Shown here one piece after another: positions 1 through 6,423 of a stretch of 8,285 bases of DNA. The stretch is from an uncultured Pseudorhodoferax sp. (GTDB lineage Bacteria > Pseudomonadota > Gammaproteobacteria > Burkholderiales > Burkholderiaceae). Both the position numbers and the translations under genes were made by a program. A model generated the notes under the pieces. It was not told where the DNA came from and did no database searches. It worked only from the letters and a program-made list of their open reading frames with translations. Location of the stretch: the NCBI GenBank assembly GCA_913776795.1, contig CAJYRH010000233.1, forward strand, positions 1-8,285, given 5' to 3'. Within the stretch, counting starts at the first letter, position 1; each line of letters opens with the position of its first letter.

Positions 1-140
1 TCCAGCAGCGCTATCGCGCGAGGCACTTGGCGATGCTGCAACTCGTTCTCCAGTTGCCTCAGCACCTTTGCATCCGTCTTCGACGTGGCGAACAATTCCT
101 CGAGCGCGCCAATCCCCAATTGCGTCAACGTGCGTTTCAT
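1..140 (-). CDS. Unrecognised partner gene of the helicase-nuclease, N-terminal fragment
   Basis: This is the first 46 codons of a gene that continues past the left edge. The ATG at 140-138 overlaps the TGA of the upstream helicase-nuclease gene (139-137) as ATGA, a classic arrangement for translational coupling, so the two products are probably made together. The visible protein starts MKRTLTQLGIGALEELF and goes on through a charged stretch with LENELQHRQVPRAIALL. It looks wholly alpha-helical and soluble, with no signal peptide or membrane segment. A purine-rich stretch and GGGAG lie upstream, but GGGAG is only one base from the ATG, which fits re-initiation better than independent loading. 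I do not recognise the family from 46 residues. The reading frame is well supported by the overlap and protein-like composition. The function is unknown, though the coupling implies that it works with the helicase-nuclease. Confidence 0.8.
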   Translation of the reverse strand, partial: MKRTLTQLGIGALEELFATSKTDAKVLRQLENELQHRQVPRAIALL

Positions 141-3100
141 GCTCCCGCCAATTCTTCTTGGGCGCCAGACTCGGGCGCTGAAGGTTCCTCGACTTCGGGT
201 TCAGCATCAACGCCGAACGGATCGACGTTCTTGTGATAGACCCAAACGGTGTTATCGACAGAGTCCGAGCCTAGTGGTTCGATGCCGAGACGAGTGAGCG
301 CCTGGTAGAGGTCGTCCAACACTTCCTTGCGCCGGCGCACGTAGCTTGATGCGAAGCACCGCCAAAACGTCCAGCCTGCTCGCTCCAGGACACGCTGACG
401 CGCCATGTCATCCTGCCACTGTCCTGGGCCGTGAAAACGGTCGCCGTCGCATTCGATGGCTAGGCGTCGACCTTCACTACCCTCGACAACGAAGTCAATG
501 CGATACCCGCCGCTGGCGACCTGCGGCTGCACACGGTAGCCTTTGCCGGTCAGCTCATCGAACATCTCCAGCTCGAATCCGGACTCGCAGCGTTCACGCA
601 GGGCCTGCGTCTTGTGAATGTCTCGACGGAACGGCTGCTGGAAGTGGCGCATTAGGCGCCCGTTGAGCGAGTCCTCGCGGAACTCCGTCTCCGCGACCGA
701 GCGGAATAGATACATACGGTCCCGTGCACGCGACAACGCTACGTTGAATCGTTGGTGCAGGTCGGCGCGGTTCGCAGCAGCGCGGTCTCCGGGACCGAGC
801 ACCATCGAGACCAACATAATGTCGCGTTCACGGCCCTGGAAGACGGGCGGCGGACCGACCGAAATCTTGCGCGCAACGATGTCGATGGGCGAGATGCGCT
901 CGCTCACCATCTCATGGATGAGCGCCGCTTGCGCGGTGCCCAGCAGCGTCACTACGCCAATGGAACGACCCGCGAACTGGTCATCGGCAAGGATGGCTTC
1001 GATTTCGTCGACTACAGCCTTGGCCTCAGGCTCGTTGACATCACCCTTGCGGTAACCGCCCTTGACGAAGACGTCGACCAGCGGCGGATCTAGCCGCTCG
1101 TTGGCCTTGGGAACGCGCAGTGGCTTGATGTCGTTCGCGTAGAACTCTCGATTCGAGAACTCGATGATGGCCGGCACGCAGCGGAAGTGCTCCTTGAGCA
1201 TGACCGAGTTGCCGGCGAACACCACGCGCGCCAAGTCATAGATGCTCTTGTCCGGCGTCATCTCGGAGCCGTGAGGCTGGTTCTGCAGGAAACGATTGGT
1301 CAGTTCCTGGATGCGCTGCTCAGCAGTACCGACCGCAGACGGTGACACCTGTTTGTGGTCGCCGACCACCAACAACTTCTTGCCACGTAACAACGCCGGC
1401 AGCGCCCAGATGTCGGACTGCGAGGCTTCATCGACGACCACGAGGTCGAACAGCCCTACCTCCGGCGGCAGCGTTTCCGAGACGCGCCACTGCGGTAGCA
1501 CCCAACATGGGACGGCTCGGTAAGCACGGCCCATGGCCTCCCGCGCGGTTTTGCGGTGACGGACAGCGCGAACGCCGGTGCCAGACCCCATGGCGTGAAC
1601 GGCGTTGAGGTAAGCCTGCAGCGCCTGTCGCACGCTGTCGGGCGAGTTCTTGAACACGCCAAGCCACGTCTTCTCGGCAACTAGTTCCTGATAGGTTCTC
1701 GCCAGCGCCAAGCTGAGGGTCTTGCGCTCGTCAAAGAGCTGCCGCAGCCGCTGGTGCCCATCAATGCGGTCTAGGAACAGAACGGCCTGACGCCAGTTCC
1801 ACGCCTCAAGCCACGTCAACGGAATGACGGCGTCCATGTCGGCCGTCGCCGGCTGCGTCTTAATGCGGTTCGCCCACTTTGTCGCGCCGGCTTCTCGGAT
1901 ACGTGCGCCGACCGAGGCAATTTCCGCGAGGTATGGCTGCAAGGCATTCAAGCGAGCAACCTCCGCCTGAAGCGCCTGCCAGGTGGTCTGCAGCACCGCT
2001 TCGTCCGCCGTGACGCGACCGACCGACTCTGAGAAGAACGATTGGAGCTCCTCAACGATTCCGCCCGTTTTGCCGTCCAGCGCCCGCATCAGTTCCTGAA
2101 CGCGCTTCAGGGCGTATGCCAAGCGACTCTTCTCGATGTGCGCCTGCAGGCTGGCAGCGGCCGCAGCAACGAACGGCTCAGCGCCGTCCCACATGCGGTC
2201 GGCGGTGGCCTTGCCGAACACCATCGAGAACTTCGGATGCAGTTGCACGTCGAATTCGAACGCAAGCTTGCGCGCATCATCGACGTGGTCAGCGGCCTGG
2301 CAGATGCGACGGAAGCTGACCTCGGCTCCCTCGTTGATAACCTCCAGTCCGAACTCCCTACCGATGGCGTTCCAGCGAGCCACGGTCTTCCGGGCGTCCG
2401 CACGCCACTTCATCGCTTCCTGCACGTAGGCCCACTCGCGGGCCTCCTTGGGTGCAGTGCCCAGCACCGTCGTCGCAGCGATGAGTTTACGAGCCTCACC
2501 TTTGCCGAACGGCAGCATGAAAGCACTCTTTTTTTCAACCTGCCGGGCGACGGCCTCGACATAGTCCTCATTCAGCTCGGCGTCGGTGGGCACCGAAACC
2601 GCCAGGGTCAGCGCCGTCTGCCGCTCTTGCTCCAGCCGTAGGACTTCAGCGCATAGTGTGGCGAGCCCGCTCAGCAGCGGGTCCTCCGGCTTCATGTCCG
2701 TCAGTCGTGCCTTGAGCACTTCCAGTTGCGGTGCGGCGGTCACCTTCGCCTTCAATGCCTGACGTTCTTCGAGGAATGCAGCCAACTCCTGCGCCTTCTC
2801 GAACGTTGGTAGGCTGGCGTCCACCAAAGCAAACACGCTTCCTTGATTCACGCTGTCGTCAATGGACTTGGCCTTGACCAAGTCGCGGTGCAGGCAGGAC
2901 AGGTCAGCCCAGGACGCGAGATCTTCCGGGCGCGGCAACAAGCTGCCCACGTACGGAAGATCAGCACCCACCCGCATCCGCGCGCGGCGCAGCGCACTGA
3001 CGTCGTCGTCGGTGAACGGCAGCGTACCGTCTTCGGAGGGCGGCGGCTCGTCGTCAAACCAAGCATGCTCGTCGGCCTGTCCGAGCACCAACTTGGCTAG

Positions 3101-4651
3101 CTCCTCGGGCGTGACGTCCCTGCCCTGGAACTGGTAGTTCGCCATGTGCTTGGCCGCGCAGTCGCCCACCGTGCGGTCCAGGTGCGAAATCTTGGCATGC
3201 AACTGGCTGAGCTTGGCCTCAGCCGCAGCAATAGCGCTCTCGGTGCGCATCGGGTTGATACCCGCCACTGTCGACGCGATGGTCTGGATGGCGTGCTCGA
3301 ACTGCTTCATGCCATCGCGCTCATCGGACAGCAGCGAGACGCTCAGCGGTCGGATGCCCTCGGGCAACTTCTCCTGCAAGACGGCCAGAGCTGACTCGCC
3401 CTTTGCGGTCACCAGCACTCGCTTGCCCTGCGCCAAGTAGTGACAGATGACGTTCGCGATGGTGTGAGTCTTGCCAGTGCCGGGTGGACCTTGCACCACG
3501 ACGCCGTCGTTGCCGGCCAGTTTCTGAACGATGGACACCTGTTCATCGTTGTACGGCATAGGGAAGTACAGCTCCTGCGCACCGGCGACGCTGTCGCTGG
3601 ACGACAGACCGCGGAACGGCTGTTCGGGCCTCACGCGTATTGTCGAATCGCCTTCCTCAACGAAGCTGCGGATGACGCCAGGTAGCTCTGCAGTCGCCTC
3701 CACGGTCTTCTTCAGCCGGCGGATGTCCTCCAGGAAGATGTCGCCCGACCGCTTCCGGCCGTACATCACCCAGGTGCTGGTTATCTTCAGCTTGTCGGTC
3801 GGCGCGGGCAGCGAGAAGTCATCCGTGCGGGCTTCGTACGAGCCGCTGGGGTCGAGATGACCCACGGCCGCCTTCAATGTGCCTTCAAAGGTCGACGGCT
3901 CGAACGGGTTGAGCCGGTGGGCGCCGGTGGCAAGCGAGGACTTCCAGAACGCCTCCAGTTGACGGATGCCGGGCAACTCCATCTCGGCGTAGGTGTCGGC
4001 CTCGAGCCGGGGCTCGACATCTCGAGGGCGGACCTCTAGGTCGAACGTGCGCGGGTTCAGCGTGATTTCGCAGGGCTGCACCAGCAGCGGATGCTTGAGC
4101 TGCGTCGCGAAGCCGGTCATCTTCCACGTGGCGAGGCCGATACCCCAAGCCAGCTCCAAGGGTGTCTCAGCGCCTTCCGACGTAATGGCTTGGTACAGCG
4201 AGAACAGCTGGTTGTAGCGCGCGATGGTTCGCCGGCGCGGACGCTCGGCAGCCGCCCAAGGCTCCCACTGGAACTCCAGGTACCAGCTGAACAACTCCTG
4301 AACCTCCGGGCGGTCCTCCAGTCGCTCGCGACCGACTTCCTTCTTGCCCTCGTAGACCACGACGTGGGCCTTGAGCTCTGGAAACTTGTCAGGGCTCTTG
4401 GGCAAGGCAACCCAGGGCACCAGTGTCTCGTCCAAGTCTGGCGGCGCAATCTCCTGCAGTCGCGGCAGTCGTAGCCAGACGTCATCGCCCTCGGACTGGA
4501 CGTTGAAGCGCAGCTCTGGCAGTCCCTGCATCTCATGCTGGTGGGCGACGAAGTAGTCCGCCGGAACCGAGAACGCCGGCTTGGTCTTCAGCTTCTCGAC
4601 TTGCTCGATGTAATTCAGCAGGTCGAGGACCCGGCTGTTCGACTCACTCAA
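137..4651 (-). CDS. Large SF1 (UPF1/DNA2-like) helicase fused to a C-terminal Vsr/DUF559-like nuclease; probable defence protein
   Basis: This 1504-residue cytosolic protein probably unwinds or translocates on nucleic acid and cuts it. Residues 1-365 are an unfamiliar N-terminal region ending in a charged segment around YGRKRSGDIFLEDI (297-310). The SF1 core has a Q-motif-like PYNDEQ (366-371), Walker A GPPGTGKT (388-395, Lys394), motif Ia (411-429), Walker B DEAS (1074-1077), motif III GDHKQ (1097-1101), motif IV EHFR (1154-1157, Arg1157), motif V FQGRERD (1271-1277) and motif VI NVALSRAR (1303-1310). A helical, partly coiled-coil insert of about 650 residues separates Ia from II. Residues 1355-1460 form a PD-(D/E)XK-type domain: Glu1360, RIDFVV (Asp1386) and IECDGDRFHG (Glu1400, Asp1402). 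The tail (1481-1504) is acidic. The start is TTG, chosen because GGGAG lies six bases upstream. It overlaps the preceding small ORF by eight bases and the next gene by four. Similar helicase-Vsr fusions (for example DUF4011-helicase-Vsr, Hhe) are reported as antiviral; I cannot see a clear DUF4011 signature here. Domain calls are firm and the defence role is inferred. Confidence 0.93.
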   Translation of the reverse strand: MSESNSRVLDLLNYIEQVEKLKTKPAFSVPADYFVAHQHEMQGLPELRFNVQSEGDDVWLRLPRLQEIAPPDLDETLVPWVALPKSPDKFPELKAHVVVYEGKKEVGRERLEDRPEVQELFSWYLEFQWEPWAAAERPRRRTIARYNQLFSLYQAITSEGAETPLELAWGIGLATWKMTGFATQLKHPLLVQPCEITLNPRTFDLEVRPRDVEPRLEADTYAEMELPGIRQLEAFWKSSLATGAHRLNPFEPSTFEGTLKAAVGHLDPSGSYEARTDDFSLPAPTDKLKITSTWVMYGRKRSGDIFLEDIRRLKKTVEATAELPGVIRSFVEEGDSTIRVRPEQPFRGLSSSDSVAGAQELYFPMPYNDEQVSIVQKLAGNDGVVVQGPPGTGKTHTIANVICHYLAQGKRVLVTAKGESALAVLQEKLPEGIRPLSVSLLSDERDGMKQFEHAIQTIASTVAGINPMRTESAIAAAEAKLSQLHAKISHLDRTVGDCAAKHMANYQFQGRDVTPEELAKLVLGQADEHAWFDDEPPPSEDGTLPFTDDDVSALRRARMRVGADLPYVGSLLPRPEDLASWADLSCLHRDLVKAKSIDDSVNQGSVFALVDASLPTFEKAQELAAFLEERQALKAKVTAAPQLEVLKARLTDMKPEDPLLSGLATLCAEVLRLEQERQTALTLAVSVPTDAELNEDYVEAVARQVEKKSAFMLPFGKGEARKLIAATTVLGTAPKEAREWAYVQEAMKWRADARKTVARWNAIGREFGLEVINEGAEVSFRRICQAADHVDDARKLAFEFDVQLHPKFSMVFGKATADRMWDGAEPFVAAAAASLQAHIEKSRLAYALKRVQELMRALDGKTGGIVEELQSFFSESVGRVTADEAVLQTTWQALQAEVARLNALQPYLAEIASVGARIREAGATKWANRIKTQPATADMDAVIPLTWLEAWNWRQAVLFLDRIDGHQRLRQLFDERKTLSLALARTYQELVAEKTWLGVFKNSPDSVRQALQAYLNAVHAMGSGTGVRAVRHRKTAREAMGRAYRAVPCWVLPQWRVSETLPPEVGLFDLVVVDEASQSDIWALPALLRGKKLLVVGDHKQVSPSAVGTAEQRIQELTNRFLQNQPHGSEMTPDKSIYDLARVVFAGNSVMLKEHFRCVPAIIEFSNREFYANDIKPLRVPKANERLDPPLVDVFVKGGYRKGDVNEPEAKAVVDEIEAILADDQFAGRSIGVVTLLGTAQAALIHEMVSERISPIDIVARKISVGPPPVFQGRERDIMLVSMVLGPGDRAAANRADLHQRFNVALSRARDRMYLFRSVAETEFREDSLNGRLMRHFQQPFRRDIHKTQALRERCESGFELEMFDELTGKGYRVQPQVASGGYRIDFVVEGSEGRRLAIECDGDRFHGPGQWQDDMARQRVLERAGWTFWRCFASSYVRRRKEVLDDLYQALTRLGIEPLGSDSVDNTVWVYHKNVDPFGVDAEPEVEEPSAPESGAQEELAGA

Positions 4652-4940
4652 TTTTTTCTCCCGGGCTCTTCGCGATCACCGTCTCAACCTCGATGCCATG
4701 CTGTTTGCAGTATGCGAAAAGCAGCGTCTTGAACGCCGGTGTGAACCGAAACCTCATGGGCACGGTTTTATCAACTGGTACGGAGTGGTTTGGGGGCAGT
4801 CGCGCTCGTATTGCGCTCCACGATACACCATGTTCTAGCCCGGATATTTCACCGTAGTACCGCCTCGCATAGTCGAGGTAGAAGGCGCATGGGCAATCAG
4901 GAGGAGCGGAGCGGACCGAGGCCTTGAAACACCCCAGCAC
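4644..4940 (-). CDS. Small unrecognised ORF leading the helicase-nuclease operon
   Basis: This is a possible 98-residue protein starting at GTG (4940-4938), the only standard start between the upstream in-frame stop (4973-4971) and the body of the ORF. An internal ATG at 4757 would give a 37-residue C-terminal peptide beginning MRFRFTPAFKTLLF. No good ribosome-binding site precedes the GTG. Support for reality is positional: its TGA (4646-4644) lies eight bases inside the helicase gene, and the helicase ribosome-binding site sits in its last codons, as in coupled operons. The protein has Cys4, Cys16, Cys18 and Cys78, an aromatic segment YLDYARRYYGEISG (21-34) and a basic C-terminal half, with no signal peptide or clear membrane helix. 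I recognise no family. GC is about 53% over 4741-4860 by hand count, below both flanks, which suggests recent acquisition or a decayed remnant. It could be a small regulator or accessory subunit, or not be translated at all. Confidence 0.45.
   Translation of the reverse strand: MLGCFKASVRSAPPDCPCAFYLDYARRYYGEISGLEHGVSWSAIRARLPPNHSVPVDKTVPMRFRFTPAFKTLLFAYCKQHGIEVETVIAKSPGEKIE
4658..4662 (-). promoter_or_regulatory. Ribosome-binding site that decides the TTG start of the helicase-nuclease
   Basis: On the minus strand GGGAG (4662-4658) is followed by six A residues and then TTG (4651-4649). The six-base spacing is near ideal for a Shine-Dalgarno element, and it supports this rare start. The site lies within the last codons of the small upstream ORF, so ribosomes finishing that ORF would stop eight bases into the helicase gene. 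Rare TTG initiation usually lowers expression, which would suit a potentially toxic nuclease; that last point is inference. Confidence 0.65.
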
Positions 4941-4968
4941 ATGCGATAAGCCGGCGCCAACTACGCTG

Positions 4969-4992
4969 GTTCACGCTCTCAACGTGAACGTT
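4969..4992. promoter_or_regulatory. Overlapping dyads upstream of the small ORF, possible operator
   Basis: Two perfect inverted repeats share bases here. The first is GTTCACG (4969-4975), a seven-base spacer and CGTGAAC (4983-4989). The second is AACGT (4981-4985), GA and ACGTT (4988-4992). They lie 29 to 52 bases upstream of the GTG start of the defence-type operon, where a repressor or activator site would be expected. I see no convincing -35/-10 pair beside them on the minus strand. Dyads this short can arise by chance, so the regulatory reading is tentative. Confidence 0.3.
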
Positions 4993-5038
4993 GCGCGACT
5001 GCTTTCAGAAGTCGATCCGAGGCAGTCGATGGACCGTA

Positions 5039-5054
5039 GCCGCTGCACAGCGGC
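5039..5054. repeat. Short perfect palindrome in the junction region
   Basis: GCCGCTG (5039-5045), CA and CAGCGGC (5048-5054) form a 16-base dyad. It lies in the 163-base stretch between the operon terminator and the first defence-type ORF, which holds no convincing gene. It could be an operator half, part of a hairpin in the leader, or chance in GC-rich DNA. No T-run follows it on either strand, so a terminator is unlikely. Confidence 0.3.
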
Positions 5055-5103
5055 CTCACCCTAACTTTCCCAAGCACCCGGCAAGCGAACAAAATAGGAA
5101 TCC

Positions 5104-5142
5104 GGAAACTGAAGCGGCCGCAAAGCGGCCACTTCAGTTTCC
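5104..5142 (-). terminator. Strong stem-loop, probable terminator of the tartrate operon
   Basis: An 18-base arm (5104-5121), AAA loop and 18-base arm (5125-5142) pair with a single mismatch (C5121-G5125 inward to G5104-C5142, interrupted at A5131). It begins 47 bases after the stop of the TarD-like gene, the last gene of the right-hand operon. On the minus strand it is followed by GGATTCCTATTTTG, a weak T-rich tract rather than a clean U-run. The near-perfect long stem and its position favour transcription termination or mRNA 3'-end protection, and insulation of the downstream defence-type genes. Confidence 0.65.
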
Positions 5143-5149
5143 ATAGCAA

Positions 5150-5174
5150 CCAGCGCTTACCCCGCAAGCGCTGG
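5150..5174 (-). terminator. Second stem-loop just after the TarD-like stop codon
   Basis: CCAGCGCTT (5150-5158) and AAGCGCTGG (5166-5174) are perfect nine-base arms around a seven-base loop. The hairpin starts about 15 bases after the stop codon of the TarD-like gene and precedes the longer stem-loop at 5104-5142, making a tandem pair. The sequence after it on the minus strand (TTGCTATGG) has no U-run, so it probably acts together with its neighbour or as a 3'-end stabiliser. Confidence 0.45.
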
Positions 5175-5188
5175 CGCCCTATTCCACC

Positions 5189-6358
5189 TCAACTCGCCAA
5201 CGCCCGCATCTCCGCAATCAGATCCGACTTGCCCTCGAACCCGATGCCCGGCAACGCCGGCAGCGTCACATACCCGTTCTCCACCTTTACTCCATCCGGG
5301 AAGCCGCCATAGGGCTGGAACAGGTCCGGGTAGCTTTCGTTGCCGCCCAGGCCCAGGCCGGCGGCAATCGCAAGGGACATCTGGTGGCCGCCGTGGGGGA
5401 TGCAGCGGCTGGGGGACCAGCCGTGTTCCTTGAGCATTTCCAGCGTGCGCAGGTATTCGACGAGGCCGTAGCTCAGGGCGCAGTCGAACTGCAGCCAGTC
5501 GCGGTCGGGGCGCATGCCGCCGTGGCGGATGAGGTTGCGGGCGTCCTGCATGGAGAAGAGGTTCTCGCCCGTGGCCATGGGGCCCTGATAGACCTCGCCG
5601 AGTTTGGCCTGCAGTTCGTAGTCCAGCGGGTCGCCGGCTTCTTCGTACCAGAAGAGCGGGTATTGCGACAGGGCACGGCCGTAGTCGATGGCGGTCTTGA
5701 GGTCGAAGCGGCCGTTGGCGTCCACGGCGAGTTGCTGGCCGGGGCCGAGGATCTTGAGGACCGATTCGATGCGCTCGCAGTCGTCGGCCAGCGTTGCGCC
5801 GCCGATCTTCATCTTGACGACGGAGTAGCCGCGCGCCAGGTAGCTTTCCATCTCTTTCCTGAGGCCGTCCAGCCCCTTGCCGGGGTAGTAGTAGCCGCCG
5901 GCCGCATAGACGAAGACGCGCGGGTTGGCAGGCTTGCCGTTGCCGTAGCGTTCGGCGAGCAGCTGGTAGAGGGGCTTGCCGGCGATCTTGGCCACGGCGT
6001 CCCACACGGCCATGTCGATGGTGCCCACGGCGACGGAGCGCTCGCCGTGGCCGCCGGGCTTTTCGTTGATCATCATGCGCGCCCAGATCTTGTGGGGGCA
6101 GAGGTTGTCGCCGGTGTCATGGACCAGGGAGGCGGGGTCGGCCTCCAGCACGCGGGGAATGAAGCGGTCGCGCATGAGCGCGCCCTGGCCGTAGCGGCCG
6201 TTGGAGTTGAAGCCGTAGCCGATCACGGGCTTGCCGTCCTGGATCACGTCGGTGACCACGGCCACCAGGCTCAGCGTCATCTTGGAGAAGTCGATGTACG
6301 CGTTGCGGATGTCGGACTTGATGGGGCGGGTGGATTCGACGATATCGACGATTTTCAT
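5189..6358 (-). CDS. tarD: D-tartrate dehydratase, enolase superfamily (TarD-like)
   Basis: This 389-residue cytosolic Mg2+-dependent enzyme should dehydrate D(-)-tartrate to oxaloacetate through an enediolate intermediate. From memory it is closely similar along its whole length to Bradyrhizobium TarD, with the same length and no gaps across the barrel. The capping domain (about 1-125) carries SIRNAYIDF-like and PGGHGERSVAVGTIDMAVWD (101-120) segments. The barrel has KMK (Lys182, Lys184), metal ligands Asp213 (VDANG), Glu239 (WYEE) and Glu265 (TGEN), then Asp292 and His322 (PHGGH). Lys184 and His322 are the acid/base pair known in TarD, and all numbers coincide. The ATG at 6358 has AGAGAG four bases upstream. 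It is the last gene of the operon, 65 bases after the SDR, and is followed by two stem-loops. The enzyme class is near certain. The exact sugar-acid substrate is inferred from conservation, and another tartrate isomer or related acid remains possible. Confidence 0.9.
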   Translation of the reverse strand: MKIVDIVESTRPIKSDIRNAYIDFSKMTLSLVAVVTDVIQDGKPVIGYGFNSNGRYGQGALMRDRFIPRVLEADPASLVHDTGDNLCPHKIWARMMINEKPGGHGERSVAVGTIDMAVWDAVAKIAGKPLYQLLAERYGNGKPANPRVFVYAAGGYYYPGKGLDGLRKEMESYLARGYSVVKMKIGGATLADDCERIESVLKILGPGQQLAVDANGRFDLKTAIDYGRALSQYPLFWYEEAGDPLDYELQAKLGEVYQGPMATGENLFSMQDARNLIRHGGMRPDRDWLQFDCALSYGLVEYLRTLEMLKEHGWSPSRCIPHGGHQMSLAIAAGLGLGGNESYPDLFQPYGGFPDGVKVENGYVTLPALPGIGFEGKSDLIAEMRALAS

Positions 6359-6423
6359 GGTGCTCTCTGGAATGGAATGAGGGGGTGTCTGTAAAAGGAG
6401 AAGGCGAAGCCCATCGAGGCGGA

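Noticed and set aside
2042..2641. Plus-strand 199-codon open frame inside the helicase-nuclease gene
   Set aside because: No recognisable domain, no plausible operon partner on the plus strand, and the opposite frame is a continuous protein with conserved motifs on both sides.
4979..5167. Minus-strand 62-codon open frame across the junction
   Set aside because: It runs straight through both the long terminator-like hairpin and part of the second one, has no good ribosome-binding site, and is not coupled to a neighbour.
4941..5188. Possible tRNA, attachment site, insertion sequence end or CRISPR repeats at the junction
   Set aside because: I looked for a cloverleaf, flanking direct repeats, transposase fragments and regularly spaced repeats and found none; only the dyads listed are present.
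5157..6005. Minus-strand open frame of 282 codons in a second frame of the TarD-like gene
   Set aside because: Its translation is Arg/Pro/Gln-rich with no domain, typical of an off-frame reading of GC-rich coding DNA.
5384..6394. Long plus-strand open frame (336 codons) antisense to the TarD-like gene
   Set aside because: It is rich in Ala, Val, Gly, His and Asp, as expected for the complement of GC-rich codons, matches no family, and lies wholly over a gene with all catalytic residues intact.
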